Assembly: GCA_026401035.1 (NCBI GenBank)
Contig: JAPLNR010000063.1
Span: 62,001-126,000 of the forward strand
Source: Planctomycetia bacterium
GTDB taxonomy: Bacteria > Planctomycetota > Planctomycetia > Pirellulales > UBA1268
Length of the DNA: 64,000 bases
Direction of reading: 5' to 3'
A program made the position numbers and the translations under genes. Of this stretch, positions 19,037 to 28,860 are shown piece after piece. Position 1 is the stretch's first letter, and every line of letters starts with the position of its first letter. The notes under the pieces were generated by a model that was not told where the DNA came from, ran no database searches, and saw nothing but the letters and a program-made list of their open reading frames with translations.

Positions 19037-21373
19037 TCAGATGGCGGCGGCTGCCTCCTCGGCGGCCTTCATCTGGGCGTTGTAGAGGCGGGCGTAGGCG
19101 CCGTCGGCGGCGAGCAGTTCGTCATGCGTGCCGATCTCCACGATCCGCCCGGCTTCGAGCACCACGAGCCGATCGGCCCGCCGCAGGGTCGAGAGCCGAT
19201 GGGCGATGGCGATCGTCGTGCGGCCGGCCACCAGCCGGTCGATCGCCGACTGGATGACCGCCTCCGTCTCGGGATCGACGCTCGAAGTCGCCTCGTCCAA
19301 GACCAGGATCCGCGGATCGACGAGCAGGGCCCGCGCAATCGAGAGCCGCTGCCGTTCGCCGCCGGAGAGCGAGCCGCCACGCTCGCCCACCCGGGAGTCG
19401 TAGGCCGCCGGCAGCCGGAGGATGAATTCGTGTGCCCCCGCCGCCCGTGCCGCCGCCACGATCCGCTCGCGGGAGGCATCCGGAAGTCCGTAGGCGATGT
19501 TTTCCGCGATCGTGCCGAAGAAGAGAAACGGTTCCTGGAGCACGCAGCCGAGGTTCCGGCGATAGTCGGGAATCGAGAGCTGCCTGACATCGACGCCATC
19601 GACGGTGATCGAGCCGCTCGAGGGGTCGTAGAAACGGCAGACGAGATTGGCGAGTGTCGACTTGCCCGAACCGCTGGCGCCGACGAGGCCGATCATCTCG
19701 CCGGGCTCGATCGTGAGGTCGATGCCGTGCAGGATCTCCCGGGCACCGTACCGAACGTGGACGCCGGAGATGACGATCCGGCCCCGCACGCGGCCGGGAT
19801 CGACGGCCTGGACGGGCTCCGCAACGCTCGGCTTGCAGTCGAGGATCTCGAAGATCCGCTGGGCGCTGGCGGCCGCCCGCTGCGTGGCGGGAACCATGTG
19901 GATCATCGACTCCACGCGGCCGTAGAACCGCGAGATATAGGTGAGAAAGGCGGTGAGCGTCCCGACGGTCACCGTGCCGCCGAACACGAGCCACGCGCCG
20001 GCGGCCCAGACGACGAGGACGCCGGCCTCGCTGCAGAGGCTCACCAGCGGCCCGAAGAACGACCAGACCACGTTGACGCGGTCATTGGCATCGAGCACGC
20101 GGTCGTTGGCGGTGCGAAAGCGGTCGATCTCGCGGCGCTCCTGCGCGAAAGCCTTCACCACGCGGATGCCTGGGATCGTGTCGGCGAGCACGCTCGTCAT
20201 GTCGGCCCAGGCGACGCTGGCCCGCGCGAATCCGCGCCGCAGCCGATACCGCACGGCATACGCCAGCCAGACGACGAAAGGAAAGGGTGCCAGCGTGACG
20301 ATCGCCAGGGTCGGGTTCATCCACACCAGCACCACGGCCGTCAGCAGCACGAGCATCACGTTCGACACAAACTCGATGAGGTTCACTGAGAGAAAAGTGT
20401 TGATCCGGTCGGTATCGCTCCCGACCCGTGTGATCAGGTCGCCGGTGCGTTTGCCCGAGAAGAAATCGAGCGACAGGTTCTGCATGTGGGCGTAGGTGCG
20501 CACCCGCAGATCCGCCGCTACGCGCTCGCTCACCCAGGCGAGCACCCATGACCGCGCCCAGGAGAGCACCCAGGCAGCGATGGCGGCCACAGCCAGACCA
20601 CCCAGATACCACCAGACCAGCGCGAAGGGCACGGCCGCGCCATTCTGCCGCGGGATGAGCACCTGGTCGACCAGCGGCATCGTCAGGTAGGGAGGCACCA
20701 GCGCGGCGGCAGTGCCGGCAAGCGTGAGCAGGCCGCCGAGGAACGCCATGCCGGCATGCGGCCGGGCAAACGACACGAGTCGCGCAAGCGCCCGCCACGA
20801 GGCGCCGCTTGGGGCGGGCGACGCGGCCTCCTCATCACCGACCTTGGCCGAGGGCTGCGTCGCCGCATCGGGCGGCTGGGATGCGTCGCGGGGAAGAGCC
20901 TTCTCTTCGCGGGCCACCCGGGCGCCGTGGGTGCGCTCGTCGAAGGCGTCTTCCAGGGCATGCACCCCCTTGGCACGAGCCGGGGTGAACAACCAGCGGG
21001 CGACGACGCGGCCCTGCTGGGAGAGTTCAATGCGGCCGACGGCATTCCGCAGCCGCACGTCGAGCCCCGTCGACGCATCGAGTGGCCATGACCAGATGGA
21101 CATCGCGCCGCGGTCGAGCGACTGGCCGGCAACTTCGCCGGCAGATTGGCCGGCAGCCTGGTCAGCCGAGGCCGGTGTGTCGGCAAGCAGCCGCCGGTCC
21201 GTGAGCACGATCCAGCCGTCTGTAAAGTCGAGGCTGGCATCGAGATCGAATCGGCAGGCAGCGACAAGCGTCTCGCCCGGCTCGATTCGGAATCGGTCTT
21301 GAGGGGGGCGTCCAGCGGCGACCCCGCCCGCTTCAGCGGTTGGGGCGGAGGGGACGCCGTGAAGATTTTCCAT
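19037..21373 (-). CDS. ABC exporter (fused TM-NBD) of the cyanophycin-associated type
   Basis: The 778-residue protein has a soluble N-terminal domain (about 25-135) that resembles a PH-like fold (WIVLTDRRLL, DVRLRNAVGRIELSQQG). A variable linker follows, then six membrane helices (about 195-480, with FFSGKRTGDLITRVGSDTD), and an ABC domain with Walker A GASGSGKS near 564, LSGGERQR near 671 and VLDEATSSVD. The N-terminal domain is unusual for ordinary multidrug or lipid exporters. It begins the ABC-DUF1854 operon and points away from cphA across an 881-bp gap. The cargo is not known; a link to cyanophycin or its products is inferred from context. Confidence 0.88.
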   Translation of the reverse strand: MENLHGVPSAPTAEAGGVAAGRPPQDRFRIEPGETLVAACRFDLDASLDFTDGWIVLTDRRLLADTPASADQAAGQSAGEVAGQSLDRGAMSIWSWPLDASTGLDVRLRNAVGRIELSQQGRVVARWLFTPARAKGVHALEDAFDERTHGARVAREEKALPRDASQPPDAATQPSAKVGDEEAASPAPSGASWRALARLVSFARPHAGMAFLGGLLTLAGTAAALVPPYLTMPLVDQVLIPRQNGAAVPFALVWWYLGGLAVAAIAAWVLSWARSWVLAWVSERVAADLRVRTYAHMQNLSLDFFSGKRTGDLITRVGSDTDRINTFLSVNLIEFVSNVMLVLLTAVVLVWMNPTLAIVTLAPFPFVVWLAYAVRYRLRRGFARASVAWADMTSVLADTIPGIRVVKAFAQERREIDRFRTANDRVLDANDRVNVVWSFFGPLVSLCSEAGVLVVWAAGAWLVFGGTVTVGTLTAFLTYISRFYGRVESMIHMVPATQRAAASAQRIFEILDCKPSVAEPVQAVDPGRVRGRIVISGVHVRYGAREILHGIDLTIEPGEMIGLVGASGSGKSTLANLVCRFYDPSSGSITVDGVDVRQLSIPDYRRNLGCVLQEPFLFFGTIAENIAYGLPDASRERIVAAARAAGAHEFILRLPAAYDSRVGERGGSLSGGERQRLSIARALLVDPRILVLDEATSSVDPETEAVIQSAIDRLVAGRTTIAIAHRLSTLRRADRLVVLEAGRIVEIGTHDELLAADGAYARLYNAQMKAAEEAAAAI

Positions 21374-22254
21374 AAAAACCGGCTATTCCGGGCGAAGTTT
21401 TCGATTTTTGGGGGACAAAGCCGGGGTGGCAACTGCCCCGCAAGAATCTTGCTTCGTCTTCCGAAGATCCCTAGATTACCTTGATTGACATTGCTGCCGC
21501 GTAAAAACTACCTGCCCCAGCTACCGTCACCGCGATTTTGCATACCGGATTGTCATCCCTTCCATGACCATGCCACGAGCCCCGCATCCCGGGGCCGCTC
21601 CATTCGCGGTAATCCGCCCGCCAGCGAATCGGTCAGTGTCTTGGCACGCCACGTGCACTGGGTGTGGTGAGTTGAGAATTCATTCGCAATCCCGCCAGGG
21701 AAGCGTAAACTTTTTCAGCGGTCATGCGAAGCCGGGCTCATGCCAACAAGAGCGACTTCCACGGCTTGCAGGGTTTGCAGTTTCGATTTTTACAGGTTCG
21801 ATTCATGGTGCCGGCAGGCACGGGTATCGCAAGCGAACGCACGTCCGCGCGGCGTGCGGCGATGCAAAACGGCCTGCAGGTGAGGGAAACAATTCGACCC
21901 ATGGCCACTACGGCCGGTTTGCGGTTCAGAGATTTCTCAGTCGGTTCGTCCCGCAAGGGACCGCCACTCACCCCGTCGTCCTTCTGCCTGCCTGCGAAGC
22001 TGTGCTTTGCCAGAGGCATTTCTCCAGCGGCCCCGGACTGCCGGCCGCCCTGACAACTTTCATTGTCAGCTCTGTTCGCACCCCTGCATACGCAAACCGG
22101 GCTTTTCGGGCGACGCGCCTGACAAGCCCCGCGATGAGACGTGCAGCCTCCTTCCCCCCAACGCTTGCAGGAATGTCCTGCGGCCGGGAGAGGCGCACAC
22201 AACCCCAGCCCACGCACGCGTCTGCGTTTGGGCAAGAGAGCACGCTTTCCTTCC
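21374..22254 (+). other. 881-bp non-coding divergent region between the ABC operon and cphA
   Basis: This is the longest gap in the window. Frames that are open here (for example 21564-22319 and 21738-22529) have shuffled composition, no start signals and no family resemblance, so I see no protein gene. The first 180 bp next to the ABC start are less GC-rich than the surroundings and include TTGACA at 21486, but no convincing -10 at 16-18 bp. The region must hold the promoters for both directions and may include a long cphA leader or a small RNA. Confidence 0.6.
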
Positions 22255-25200
22255 ATGGAGATCAAATCGCTCAAGGTTCTTCGCGGTCCCAACCAGTGGG
22301 CTTCGTTTCCCGTTCTTGAAGCCTGGGTCGATCTCGGCCATCTCGAAGACTTTCCCTCCAACACCCTGCCGGGCTTCAATGACCGGCTGATGAACTGGCT
22401 GCCGACGATGATCGAACACCGCTGCTCGATCGGCGAGCGCGGCGGCTTCTTCCAGCGGCTCCGCACGGGCACCTGGATGGGCCACGTGCTGGAGCACGTC
22501 ACGCTCGAACTGCAGTCACTGGCCGGCACACCCGTCGGCTACGGCCGCGCCCGGGAGACCAACACCCGTGGCGTCTACAAGGTGGTGATCGAATACAAGG
22601 AAGAAAAGTTTGGCCTCGAGTGCTTCCACACGGCCCATCGGCTGCTGCTGGCGGCGATCGCCGACGAGCCCTTCGAGGTGGCACGCGAGATTCGACGGCT
22701 GCGGACGGTTTTACTGGAGGAGCAGCTCGGCCCGAGCACGCGATCCATCGTCGAAGCGGCTCTGGCTCGCGGCATCCCGGCGCGGCGGCTCACCGCCGGG
22801 TCGCTCGTGCGGCTTGGGCAGGGCGCCAAGCAGCGGCGCATCCTCGCTGCGGAGACCGACTGCACCGGTGCTGTCGCCGAGTCGATCGCGCAGGACAAGG
22901 AACTCACCCGCACGCTGCTGGCCGAGGCGGGCATTCCGGTGCCCGAGGGGCGGTCCGTGAGCGATGCCGCGGAGGCCTGGTTGGTGGCGGAGGAGATTGG
23001 GGCGCCGGTCGTCGTGAAGCCGCGGTATGGCAATCAGGGACGTGGTGTCTCGGTCAACCTGGCCACCCGCGAGGAGGTTGAAAAGGCCTGGCATGTGGCC
23101 CGCGAGGAGGATTCGTCGGTCGTCGTCGAGCGGTTCGTGACCGGCGGTGACTACCGCCTGCTCGTCGTCGGCGGCAAGGTGGTATCGGCCGCGCGCCGAC
23201 ATCCGCCCACGGTCGTCGGCGATGGACGGGCGACGGTCCGACAACTCGTCGAGACCGTCAACGAGGATCCCCGGCGCTGCGGCGACCACGCGACGGCGCT
23301 CAGCCCCATCGTCATCGACGAAGTCGCGCTCGCGGTGCTGGCCGAGCAGGGCCTCGCGCCCGACAGCATCCCGGAAGCTGACCGCATCGTGCTCTTGCGT
23401 CAGAACGCCAACCTGAGCACCGGCGGCACTTCCGAGGATATGACCGACGTCGTCCATCCGGAGGTCGCGGCACGGGCCATCGAGGCGGCCAGGATCATCG
23501 GGCTCGATGTCGCGGGCATCGACATGGTGACGGCCGACATCACCCAGCCGCTCGAGACGCAGCGGGGCGTGGTGATCGAGGTCAACGCCGGCCCAGGCCT
23601 GCGGATGCATCTGGAGCCAACGGTGGGCACACCGCGGAACGTCGGCGCCGCGATCGTCGACACGCTCTTCGCCCCCGATGACGACGGCCGCATCCCGGTG
23701 GCCGCGGTCACCGGAACCAATGGGAAGACCACCGTCGTTCGGCTGATCTCGCACCTCGCCACGACCGGCGGCGCGACCGTCGGCACGACCTGCACCGAAG
23801 GCATCTGGATCGGCAACCGACAGATCGACACCGGCGACTGCAGTGGGCCCGCCAGCGCCCGCCGCGTGCTCGCCAATCCCTCGGTCACGACCGCCGTGCT
23901 CGAGACAGCCCGCGGCGGCATCCTGCGCGAGGGCTGCGGCTTCGACTTCTGCGACGTCGCCGTGGTGACGAACATCGCCTCGGGTGACCACCTCGGCCTG
24001 GGCGAGATCGACACCCCCGAGCGGCTGGCCTGGGTGAAGGGCGCGATCGTGGCGGCGGTCAGCAAGAAGGGCTCGGCCGTGCTCAACGCCGCCGATCCGC
24101 TCGTTGTCGACATGAAGAAATGGTGCAAGGGACAGCTGGTTTATTTCTCGCTCGATCCCAACAACCCCGTCGTCGTCGAGCATCTGGCGAAGGGCGGTCT
24201 GGCCGCGACCGTTCGGGATGGCTGGATCGTGCTCTGCGACGGCCCGCGTGAGACCCGCCTGGCGCATCTGGATCGCGTGCCGCTCGTGCACAAGGGATTC
24301 GTGAGTTTCCAGGTCGAAAATGTCCTCGCCGGTGCCGCCGCCGCCTGGTGCCTGGGCGTGCCGCTCGAACTGGTCCGCCTGGGACTCGAGAGCTTCTCCT
24401 GCGGCGCCTCCGGTTCTCCGGGACGCTTCAACCTGCTCGACCTCGAGGGCGCCTCGATCGTGGTCGACTACGGCCACAACGTACCGTCACTCGAGCAGAT
24501 CTGCGGGACGATTCGCAAACTGCCCCACGAGCGGCGAACCGCCGTCTATTCGGCGGCCGGCGATCGCCGCGATGACGACCTCCTCGCCCAGGGCAAACTC
24601 CTCGGCGCAACCTTCGACCGCGTCGTGATCTACGAGGATGCCTACATCCGCGGCCGTGAGCCCGGCGAGATCACGCGGCTCATCTCCGCCGGGATTCAGC
24701 AGGGCATGCGTGCCGACCGTCCCACGACGATCGAGGCCGGCGGCAACTGGGCCGAGTCGGCCGGCCTCGTGCTCGATGCGGTCAAGGCGGGCGATTTCGT
24801 GCTCCTGCAGCCCGACACGGTCGAGCAGACGATTCCCTGGCTCGAGGCCCGCTACGGCACCCGGCTCCGCGAGACGAATTTCGATGAAGTGGCCGGCCTC
24901 GCCGTCCACGATGATCAGGAGCGGGTGCCCGGACCGCACGAGCCGGTCGAGGTCAAGAACGGCCGGTTGGGCCGATCGGTCTGCGCCACCCGCGATATCG
25001 CGGCGGGAGAAACGGTCCTCGTGACCTGGGGCCGGCAGTTGCAAAAGCGGTCGCGGCATTCGATGCAGGTCGATGTCGACACCCACATCCTGCCCGACGG
25101 TGTGACGGTGCTCTTCAATCACTCCTGCGAGCCCAACTGCGGCGTGATCATCCGTGCCGGGATGAAGCAACTTGAGGTGCGTGCGCTCAAGCCGATCGCG

Positions 25201-25410
25201 GTCGGTGAGGAACTCACCTTCGACTACGACACGTTCGAGTACGAGGTCGACCATCTCAAGGGGCAGTGCCTCTGCGGCGCGGCCAAATGCCGTGGTCGCG
25301 TGGCCGGTTACAAGCACCTCGCCGCCGACGTGAAGGCCCGCTACGGCGAGTTCATCGCCGACTACCTGCGGATCCTCGAATCGGAAGTGTCCACGCCGAT
25401 CGGGGCCTAG
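22255..25410 (+). CDS. cphA: Cyanophycin synthetase fused to a C-terminal SET methyltransferase domain
   Basis: CphA polymerises Asp and Arg, using ATP, into the storage polymer cyanophycin. The 1051-residue protein has the CphA N-terminal domain (about 1-160), an ATP-grasp domain (about 215-475; KPRYGNQGRGVSVNL near 253, EVNAGPGLRMHLEP near 442) and a Mur-ligase-like domain (GTNGKTT at 487-493, then ETARGGILREG). CphA normally ends near 880-900. Here about 150 extra residues form a SET domain: GRSVCATRDIAAGE, NHSCEPNC near 955-962, GEELTFDYDTF near 984 and a post-SET CLCGAAKCRG near 1005. All key SET residues are present, so a lysine methyltransferase activity is plausible. The fusion is within one uninterrupted frame. 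No cyanophycinase is seen in the window. Confidence 0.93.
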   Translation: MEIKSLKVLRGPNQWASFPVLEAWVDLGHLEDFPSNTLPGFNDRLMNWLPTMIEHRCSIGERGGFFQRLRTGTWMGHVLEHVTLELQSLAGTPVGYGRARETNTRGVYKVVIEYKEEKFGLECFHTAHRLLLAAIADEPFEVAREIRRLRTVLLEEQLGPSTRSIVEAALARGIPARRLTAGSLVRLGQGAKQRRILAAETDCTGAVAESIAQDKELTRTLLAEAGIPVPEGRSVSDAAEAWLVAEEIGAPVVVKPRYGNQGRGVSVNLATREEVEKAWHVAREEDSSVVVERFVTGGDYRLLVVGGKVVSAARRHPPTVVGDGRATVRQLVETVNEDPRRCGDHATALSPIVIDEVALAVLAEQGLAPDSIPEADRIVLLRQNANLSTGGTSEDMTDVVHPEVAARAIEAARIIGLDVAGIDMVTADITQPLETQRGVVIEVNAGPGLRMHLEPTVGTPRNVGAAIVDTLFAPDDDGRIPVAAVTGTNGKTTVVRLISHLATTGGATVGTTCTEGIWIGNRQIDTGDCSGPASARRVLANPSVTTAVLETARGGILREGCGFDFCDVAVVTNIASGDHLGLGEIDTPERLAWVKGAIVAAVSKKGSAVLNAADPLVVDMKKWCKGQLVYFSLDPNNPVVVEHLAKGGLAATVRDGWIVLCDGPRETRLAHLDRVPLVHKGFVSFQVENVLAGAAAAWCLGVPLELVRLGLESFSCGASGSPGRFNLLDLEGASIVVDYGHNVPSLEQICGTIRKLPHERRTAVYSAAGDRRDDDLLAQGKLLGATFDRVVIYEDAYIRGREPGEITRLISAGIQQGMRADRPTTIEAGGNWAESAGLVLDAVKAGDFVLLQPDTVEQTIPWLEARYGTRLRETNFDEVAGLAVHDDQERVPGPHEPVEVKNGRLGRSVCATRDIAAGETVLVTWGRQLQKRSRHSMQVDVDTHILPDGVTVLFNHSCEPNCGVIIRAGMKQLEVRALKPIAVGEELTFDYDTFEYEVDHLKGQCLCGAAKCRGRVAGYKHLAADVKARYGEFIADYLRILESEVSTPIGA

Positions 25411-25749
25411 GCGGCTGGAACCGGGAACGGCGGAAACTCGAGGACCAGCGAGCTTTCCGCTCGGTTGAAGTCGTCGCTGTCGCACGGCCCAGGTGCAAAA
25501 AATCCACGCGGCGCGACGTCTGCCGTCCAGGCGACCAGCGCGGGTTGTCAGCACATGCGCTAGCCGGAGCGCCCCCCTGCCCCATTCCGCCGGGCCGCTG
25601 GACCGGGCCCGTAAGATGGATCAATTGCACCGGTCGCACGGGATGCGTGCCCGTTTTCCCGGGAAAAATGCAAAAAAAGATTGAACAAACCGCTTGAAGC
25701 CTGCGTCTGAGGGATTAGTCTCGAAGGGTCTTTATTCAGGAGATGAATC
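25411..25749 (+). other. 339-bp intergenic region before the YTV gene
   Basis: No gene is seen. It contains the perfect palindrome TTTTCCCGGGAAAA at 25654-25667 followed by an A-rich stretch, which could be a cphA terminator or a binding site. The ribosome-binding site CAGGAGA lies 6-12 bases before the YTV start. Confidence 0.45.
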
Positions 25750-27456
25750 ATGACTGTGTTTGCCCTCCTCGCGACCCGCTCAACGTTCAGCACTTGCGTT
25801 CGATCCGCGCTCTGCACCGTCGTGGTGCTTGCGCCGCAGATGCCTTCCATCGCCCGCGCCCAGTGCTGCGGCGAGGCAGCCTCCGCGCCGGTCGCAACCC
25901 AGACCTACCGCCTTGATTTCCAGACCGTCTATGACGAGCAGCAGGTCACCGCCTATCGCGTGTCCTACGAAACCGTCTACGACACGAAGACCTACACGGT
26001 CTCGAAGCCGGTCTGGGAAACACAGACCTCCGAGCGCCGCTACACGGTGCAGCGGCCCGTCTGGGAAACGCAGACCCGCGAGGAACGCTACACCGTCATG
26101 AAGCCGGTCTACGAAACCCAGATCGTCGATCGCAGTTACGACGTGACCCGCGACGTCGTCGAGACGAGCAATCGTGAAGAGCGCTTCACCGTCATGAAGC
26201 CGGTGTACGAGACGGCGATGCAGCAGCAGGTGAGCGTGGTCCGCCGTCCGGTCTACGAGACCAGCGAGCGCGACGAGGCCTACACGGTCGCCGAACCGGT
26301 CACGACTGTCCGCACCGCCTACTCGGTCGGAGCCCAGGCCGTGGATACGGTCACGCCGATGGTGGCCCCCGGCACGTCCCAGCTCGGCTGGATGCCCGGC
26401 GGCTGGGCGGTCAACCCCTACACCGGACTGATGTCGTGGCAGCGGGGCGGCTATGCGTGGACCGTCACACCGGGCGTGGTCGTGAATCAGGTGAACCGCG
26501 TCTACCAGCCGACCTACACACCGGTGCAGGTGCCGGAGACGACGGTGGTCAATCGTGTCGTCACCCGCAAGGTGCCGGTACAGACCGTACGCTACGTCGA
26601 CGAGCAGGTCGTGCAACAGGTGCCCGTGCAGACGATGAAGATGGTGGCCGAGGAACAGGTCCGCCAGGTGCCCGTGCAGACCGTTCGCAAGGTCGTCGAA
26701 CGGGTCGACAACAAGGTTCCGGTCCAGACCATGCGGATGGTGGCCGAGGAACAGGTCCGCCAGGTACCCGTGCAGGTCTGCCGGTATGTCACCGAGGAAA
26801 AGGTCGAGCCGATCAGCACGCAGGTCTGCAAGTATGTGACCGAAGAGCGTTCCATGCAGGTGCCGCGGGTCGTCGAGAAGAAAACCCCCTACAACTACAC
26901 GGTGCGGTCGCCCCGGACGGTCGTGATGCGGGTGCCGCTCGATCCGTGCGGCAATCCGATCCCGACGGCAGCCGTTTCCGCGGCACCGGCCGCCGCCGCT
27001 CGTCCCACGCAGGCTCCGATGGCCGCGCCGACTGCCGCCCCGTCGATCACCCCGGCCGAAGCCGGCGCCATGAAAACCTTCAGCGATAAGTCCAACGCTG
27101 CGGCCCCGCAGGCACCGGAGGGATGGACCGGGTCCGCGAAGCCGCACGTCGATCCCGCGCAGGCGGAAGCCGTGCGGGCCCAGAAGCCGGTCGAAAACAA
27201 GGCGGCGAGCGAGGGGAGCAATCTGCGGCCGGTCGAGTCGATCCAGACGCCGCCCGCAAAGCAGCCGGCTGTGAAGCCCGCACCGGCACCGGGCGACGAC
27301 CCGACCCCGCGGGCCACGCAGGAACCGACGATCGCCCCGCTGGGTCCGTCGGTCGAGCCGGCTCCGCCTGCGGCCGACACCCGCGACGTTCCGGCCGCCG
27401 AAACCTCCGGTGGACTCCTGCGAATCGAGACCTCCCGCGGCGACCGCACGACCTAA
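25750..27456 (+). CDS. YTV-repeat surface protein (planctomycete-specific)
   Basis: The 568-residue protein has a signal peptide (about 1-37, ending ARAQ). Repeated motifs follow of the form RYTVxxPVWETQT, RYTVMKPVYETQ and RFTVMKPVYET. A Trp/Gly/Tyr-rich centre comes next (GWMPGGWAVNPYTGLMSWQRGGYAWTV in two parts), then repeated VPVQTMRMVAEEQVRQ blocks and a Pro/Ala-rich tail. YTV repeats are known from planctomycete cell-envelope proteins and are thought to be structural. Four internal cysteines (near 38-39, 340 and 355) may cross-link. The start at 25750 has a clear Shine-Dalgarno. Confidence 0.88.
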   Translation: MTVFALLATRSTFSTCVRSALCTVVVLAPQMPSIARAQCCGEAASAPVATQTYRLDFQTVYDEQQVTAYRVSYETVYDTKTYTVSKPVWETQTSERRYTVQRPVWETQTREERYTVMKPVYETQIVDRSYDVTRDVVETSNREERFTVMKPVYETAMQQQVSVVRRPVYETSERDEAYTVAEPVTTVRTAYSVGAQAVDTVTPMVAPGTSQLGWMPGGWAVNPYTGLMSWQRGGYAWTVTPGVVVNQVNRVYQPTYTPVQVPETTVVNRVVTRKVPVQTVRYVDEQVVQQVPVQTMKMVAEEQVRQVPVQTVRKVVERVDNKVPVQTMRMVAEEQVRQVPVQVCRYVTEEKVEPISTQVCKYVTEERSMQVPRVVEKKTPYNYTVRSPRTVVMRVPLDPCGNPIPTAAVSAAPAAAARPTQAPMAAPTAAPSITPAEAGAMKTFSDKSNAAAPQAPEGWTGSAKPHVDPAQAEAVRAQKPVENKAASEGSNLRPVESIQTPPAKQPAVKPAPAPGDDPTPRATQEPTIAPLGPSVEPAPPAADTRDVPAAETSGGLLRIETSRGDRTT

Positions 27457-27609
27457 GCGAGCTTGCAGCCCGCTTCCCCGGTTGTAGTCCACTTCCTCCG
27501 GAAGCGGATCCCCGCCCTCCTGCGGCACGCCCTTTTTTCTTCGCCTTTCAAGCGGTAGTTTCAGCGCCACGATCGCGATGCAACCCGTAGGCGCACCCGG
27601 AGGCACCCC
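27457..27609 (+). other. Spacer between YTV gene and icd with hairpin potential
   Basis: Inverted repeats CCGCTTCC (27470-27477) and GGAAGCGG (27500-27507) flank an internal smaller one (CTTCC/GGAAG), followed by C-rich sequence and TTTTTT at 27533-27538. It may act as a weak terminator for the YTV gene. GGAGG before icd is at good spacing. Confidence 0.35.
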
Positions 27610-28827
27610 ATGAGCAAGATCAAAGTGGCCGGCCCCGTCGTCGAACTCGACGGCGACGAGATGACGCGGATCATCTGGCAGTTCATCAAGGAACAGTTGA
27701 TCCTCCCCTACCTCGACGTCGACCTGCGGTATTACGACCTCTCGATTGAAAACCGCGACGCCACCGCTGACCAGGTGACGATCGACGCGGCCCAAGCGAT
27801 CCGTGAATGCGGTGTCGGCGTGAAGTGCGCGACGATCACGCCCGATGAGGCCCGCGTCAAGGAATTCAGCCTCAAGAGCATGTGGAAGAGCCCCAATGGC
27901 ACGATCCGCAATATCCTCGGGGGCGTGATCTTCCGCGAGCCGATCATCATCAGCAACATCCCGCGGCTCGTGCCGGGCTGGACGAAGCCGATCGTCGTCG
28001 GCCGTCATGCCTTCGGCGACCAATACCGGGCCACCGACGTGAAGATCCCCGGCAAGGGCGCCCTCACGCTCACGTTCACGCCGGCCGATGGCTCGAAGCC
28101 GATGGAACTGAAGGTGTTCGACTTCCCGTCGCCGGGCGTGGCGCTGGCGATGTACAACCTCGACGACTCGATCCGCGACTTCGCGCGGGCGAGCTTTCGC
28201 TACGGCATCGCCCGAAACTACCCCGTCTACCTGTCGACCAAGAACACGATCCTCAAGGTCTACGACGGCCGGTTCAAGGACATCTTTCAGGAGATCTTCG
28301 ACGCCGAGTTCAAGGGTGAGTTCGACGCGAAGGGTATCACCTACGAGCATCGCCTGATCGACGACATGGTCGCCTCCGCGCTCAAGTGGGAGGGGGGCTA
28401 TGTGTGGGCCTGCAAGAACTATGACGGCGACGTGCAGAGCGACATCGTGGCCCAGGGCTTCGGCCCGCTCGGCCTGATGACGAGCGTGCTGATGACGCCG
28501 GACGGCAAGACGGTCGAGGCCGAGGCCGCCCACGGCACGGTCACCCGGCACTACCGCCAGCACCAGCAGGGCAAGCCCACGTCGACGAATCCGATCGCCT
28601 CGATCTTCGCCTGGACGCGGGGCCTCGCCCATCGCGGCAAGCTCGACGGCACGCCCGCGGTGACGAAGTTTGCCGACACGCTCGAGCGGGTCTGCGTCGA
28701 GACGGTCGAGCAGGGGAAGATGACGAAGGATCTCGCATCCCTGATCGGCCCCAAACAGCCGCACTTGAACACGCAGGATTTTCTGGCGGCGATCGACGCA
28801 AACCTGCGGGCCGCGCAGTCGACCTGA
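27610..28827 (+). CDS. icd: NADP-dependent isocitrate dehydrogenase (eukaryotic-like type)
   Basis: The enzyme oxidises isocitrate to 2-oxoglutarate in the TCA cycle. The 405-residue protein begins [19 protein letters not shown] and carries [19 protein letters not shown], the substrate-binding stretch with the phosphorylatable-type Ser in the family. Also present are [24 protein letters not shown] and the late [17 protein letters not shown]. This arrangement is that of the dimeric NADP enzyme of mitochondria and some bacteria (IDH type II), distinct from the E. coli type. Single gene; the ThuA gene follows after 33 bp. Confidence 0.95.
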   Translation: MSKIKVAGPVVELDGDEMTRIIWQFIKEQLILPYLDVDLRYYDLSIENRDATADQVTIDAAQAIRECGVGVKCATITPDEARVKEFSLKSMWKSPNGTIRNILGGVIFREPIIISNIPRLVPGWTKPIVVGRHAFGDQYRATDVKIPGKGALTLTFTPADGSKPMELKVFDFPSPGVALAMYNLDDSIRDFARASFRYGIARNYPVYLSTKNTILKVYDGRFKDIFQEIFDAEFKGEFDAKGITYEHRLIDDMVASALKWEGGYVWACKNYDGDVQSDIVAQGFGPLGLMTSVLMTPDGKTVEAEAAHGTVTRHYRQHQQGKPTSTNPIASIFAWTRGLAHRGKLDGTPAVTKFADTLERVCVETVEQGKMTKDLASLIGPKQPHLNTQDFLAAIDANLRAAQST

Positions 28828-28860
28828 CACCCTTCCTGCACCCGAAATCGGAGTCTTTCC

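Noticed and set aside
21564-22529. Open frames on both strands in the gap before cphA
   Set aside because: Low-complexity, Ser/Arg/Pro-rich translations without recognisable features, overlapping each other; not supported as genes.
25750-27456. Internal repeats of the YTV gene as a DNA repeat element
   Set aside because: The repetition follows codons and encodes known YTV-type protein repeats.
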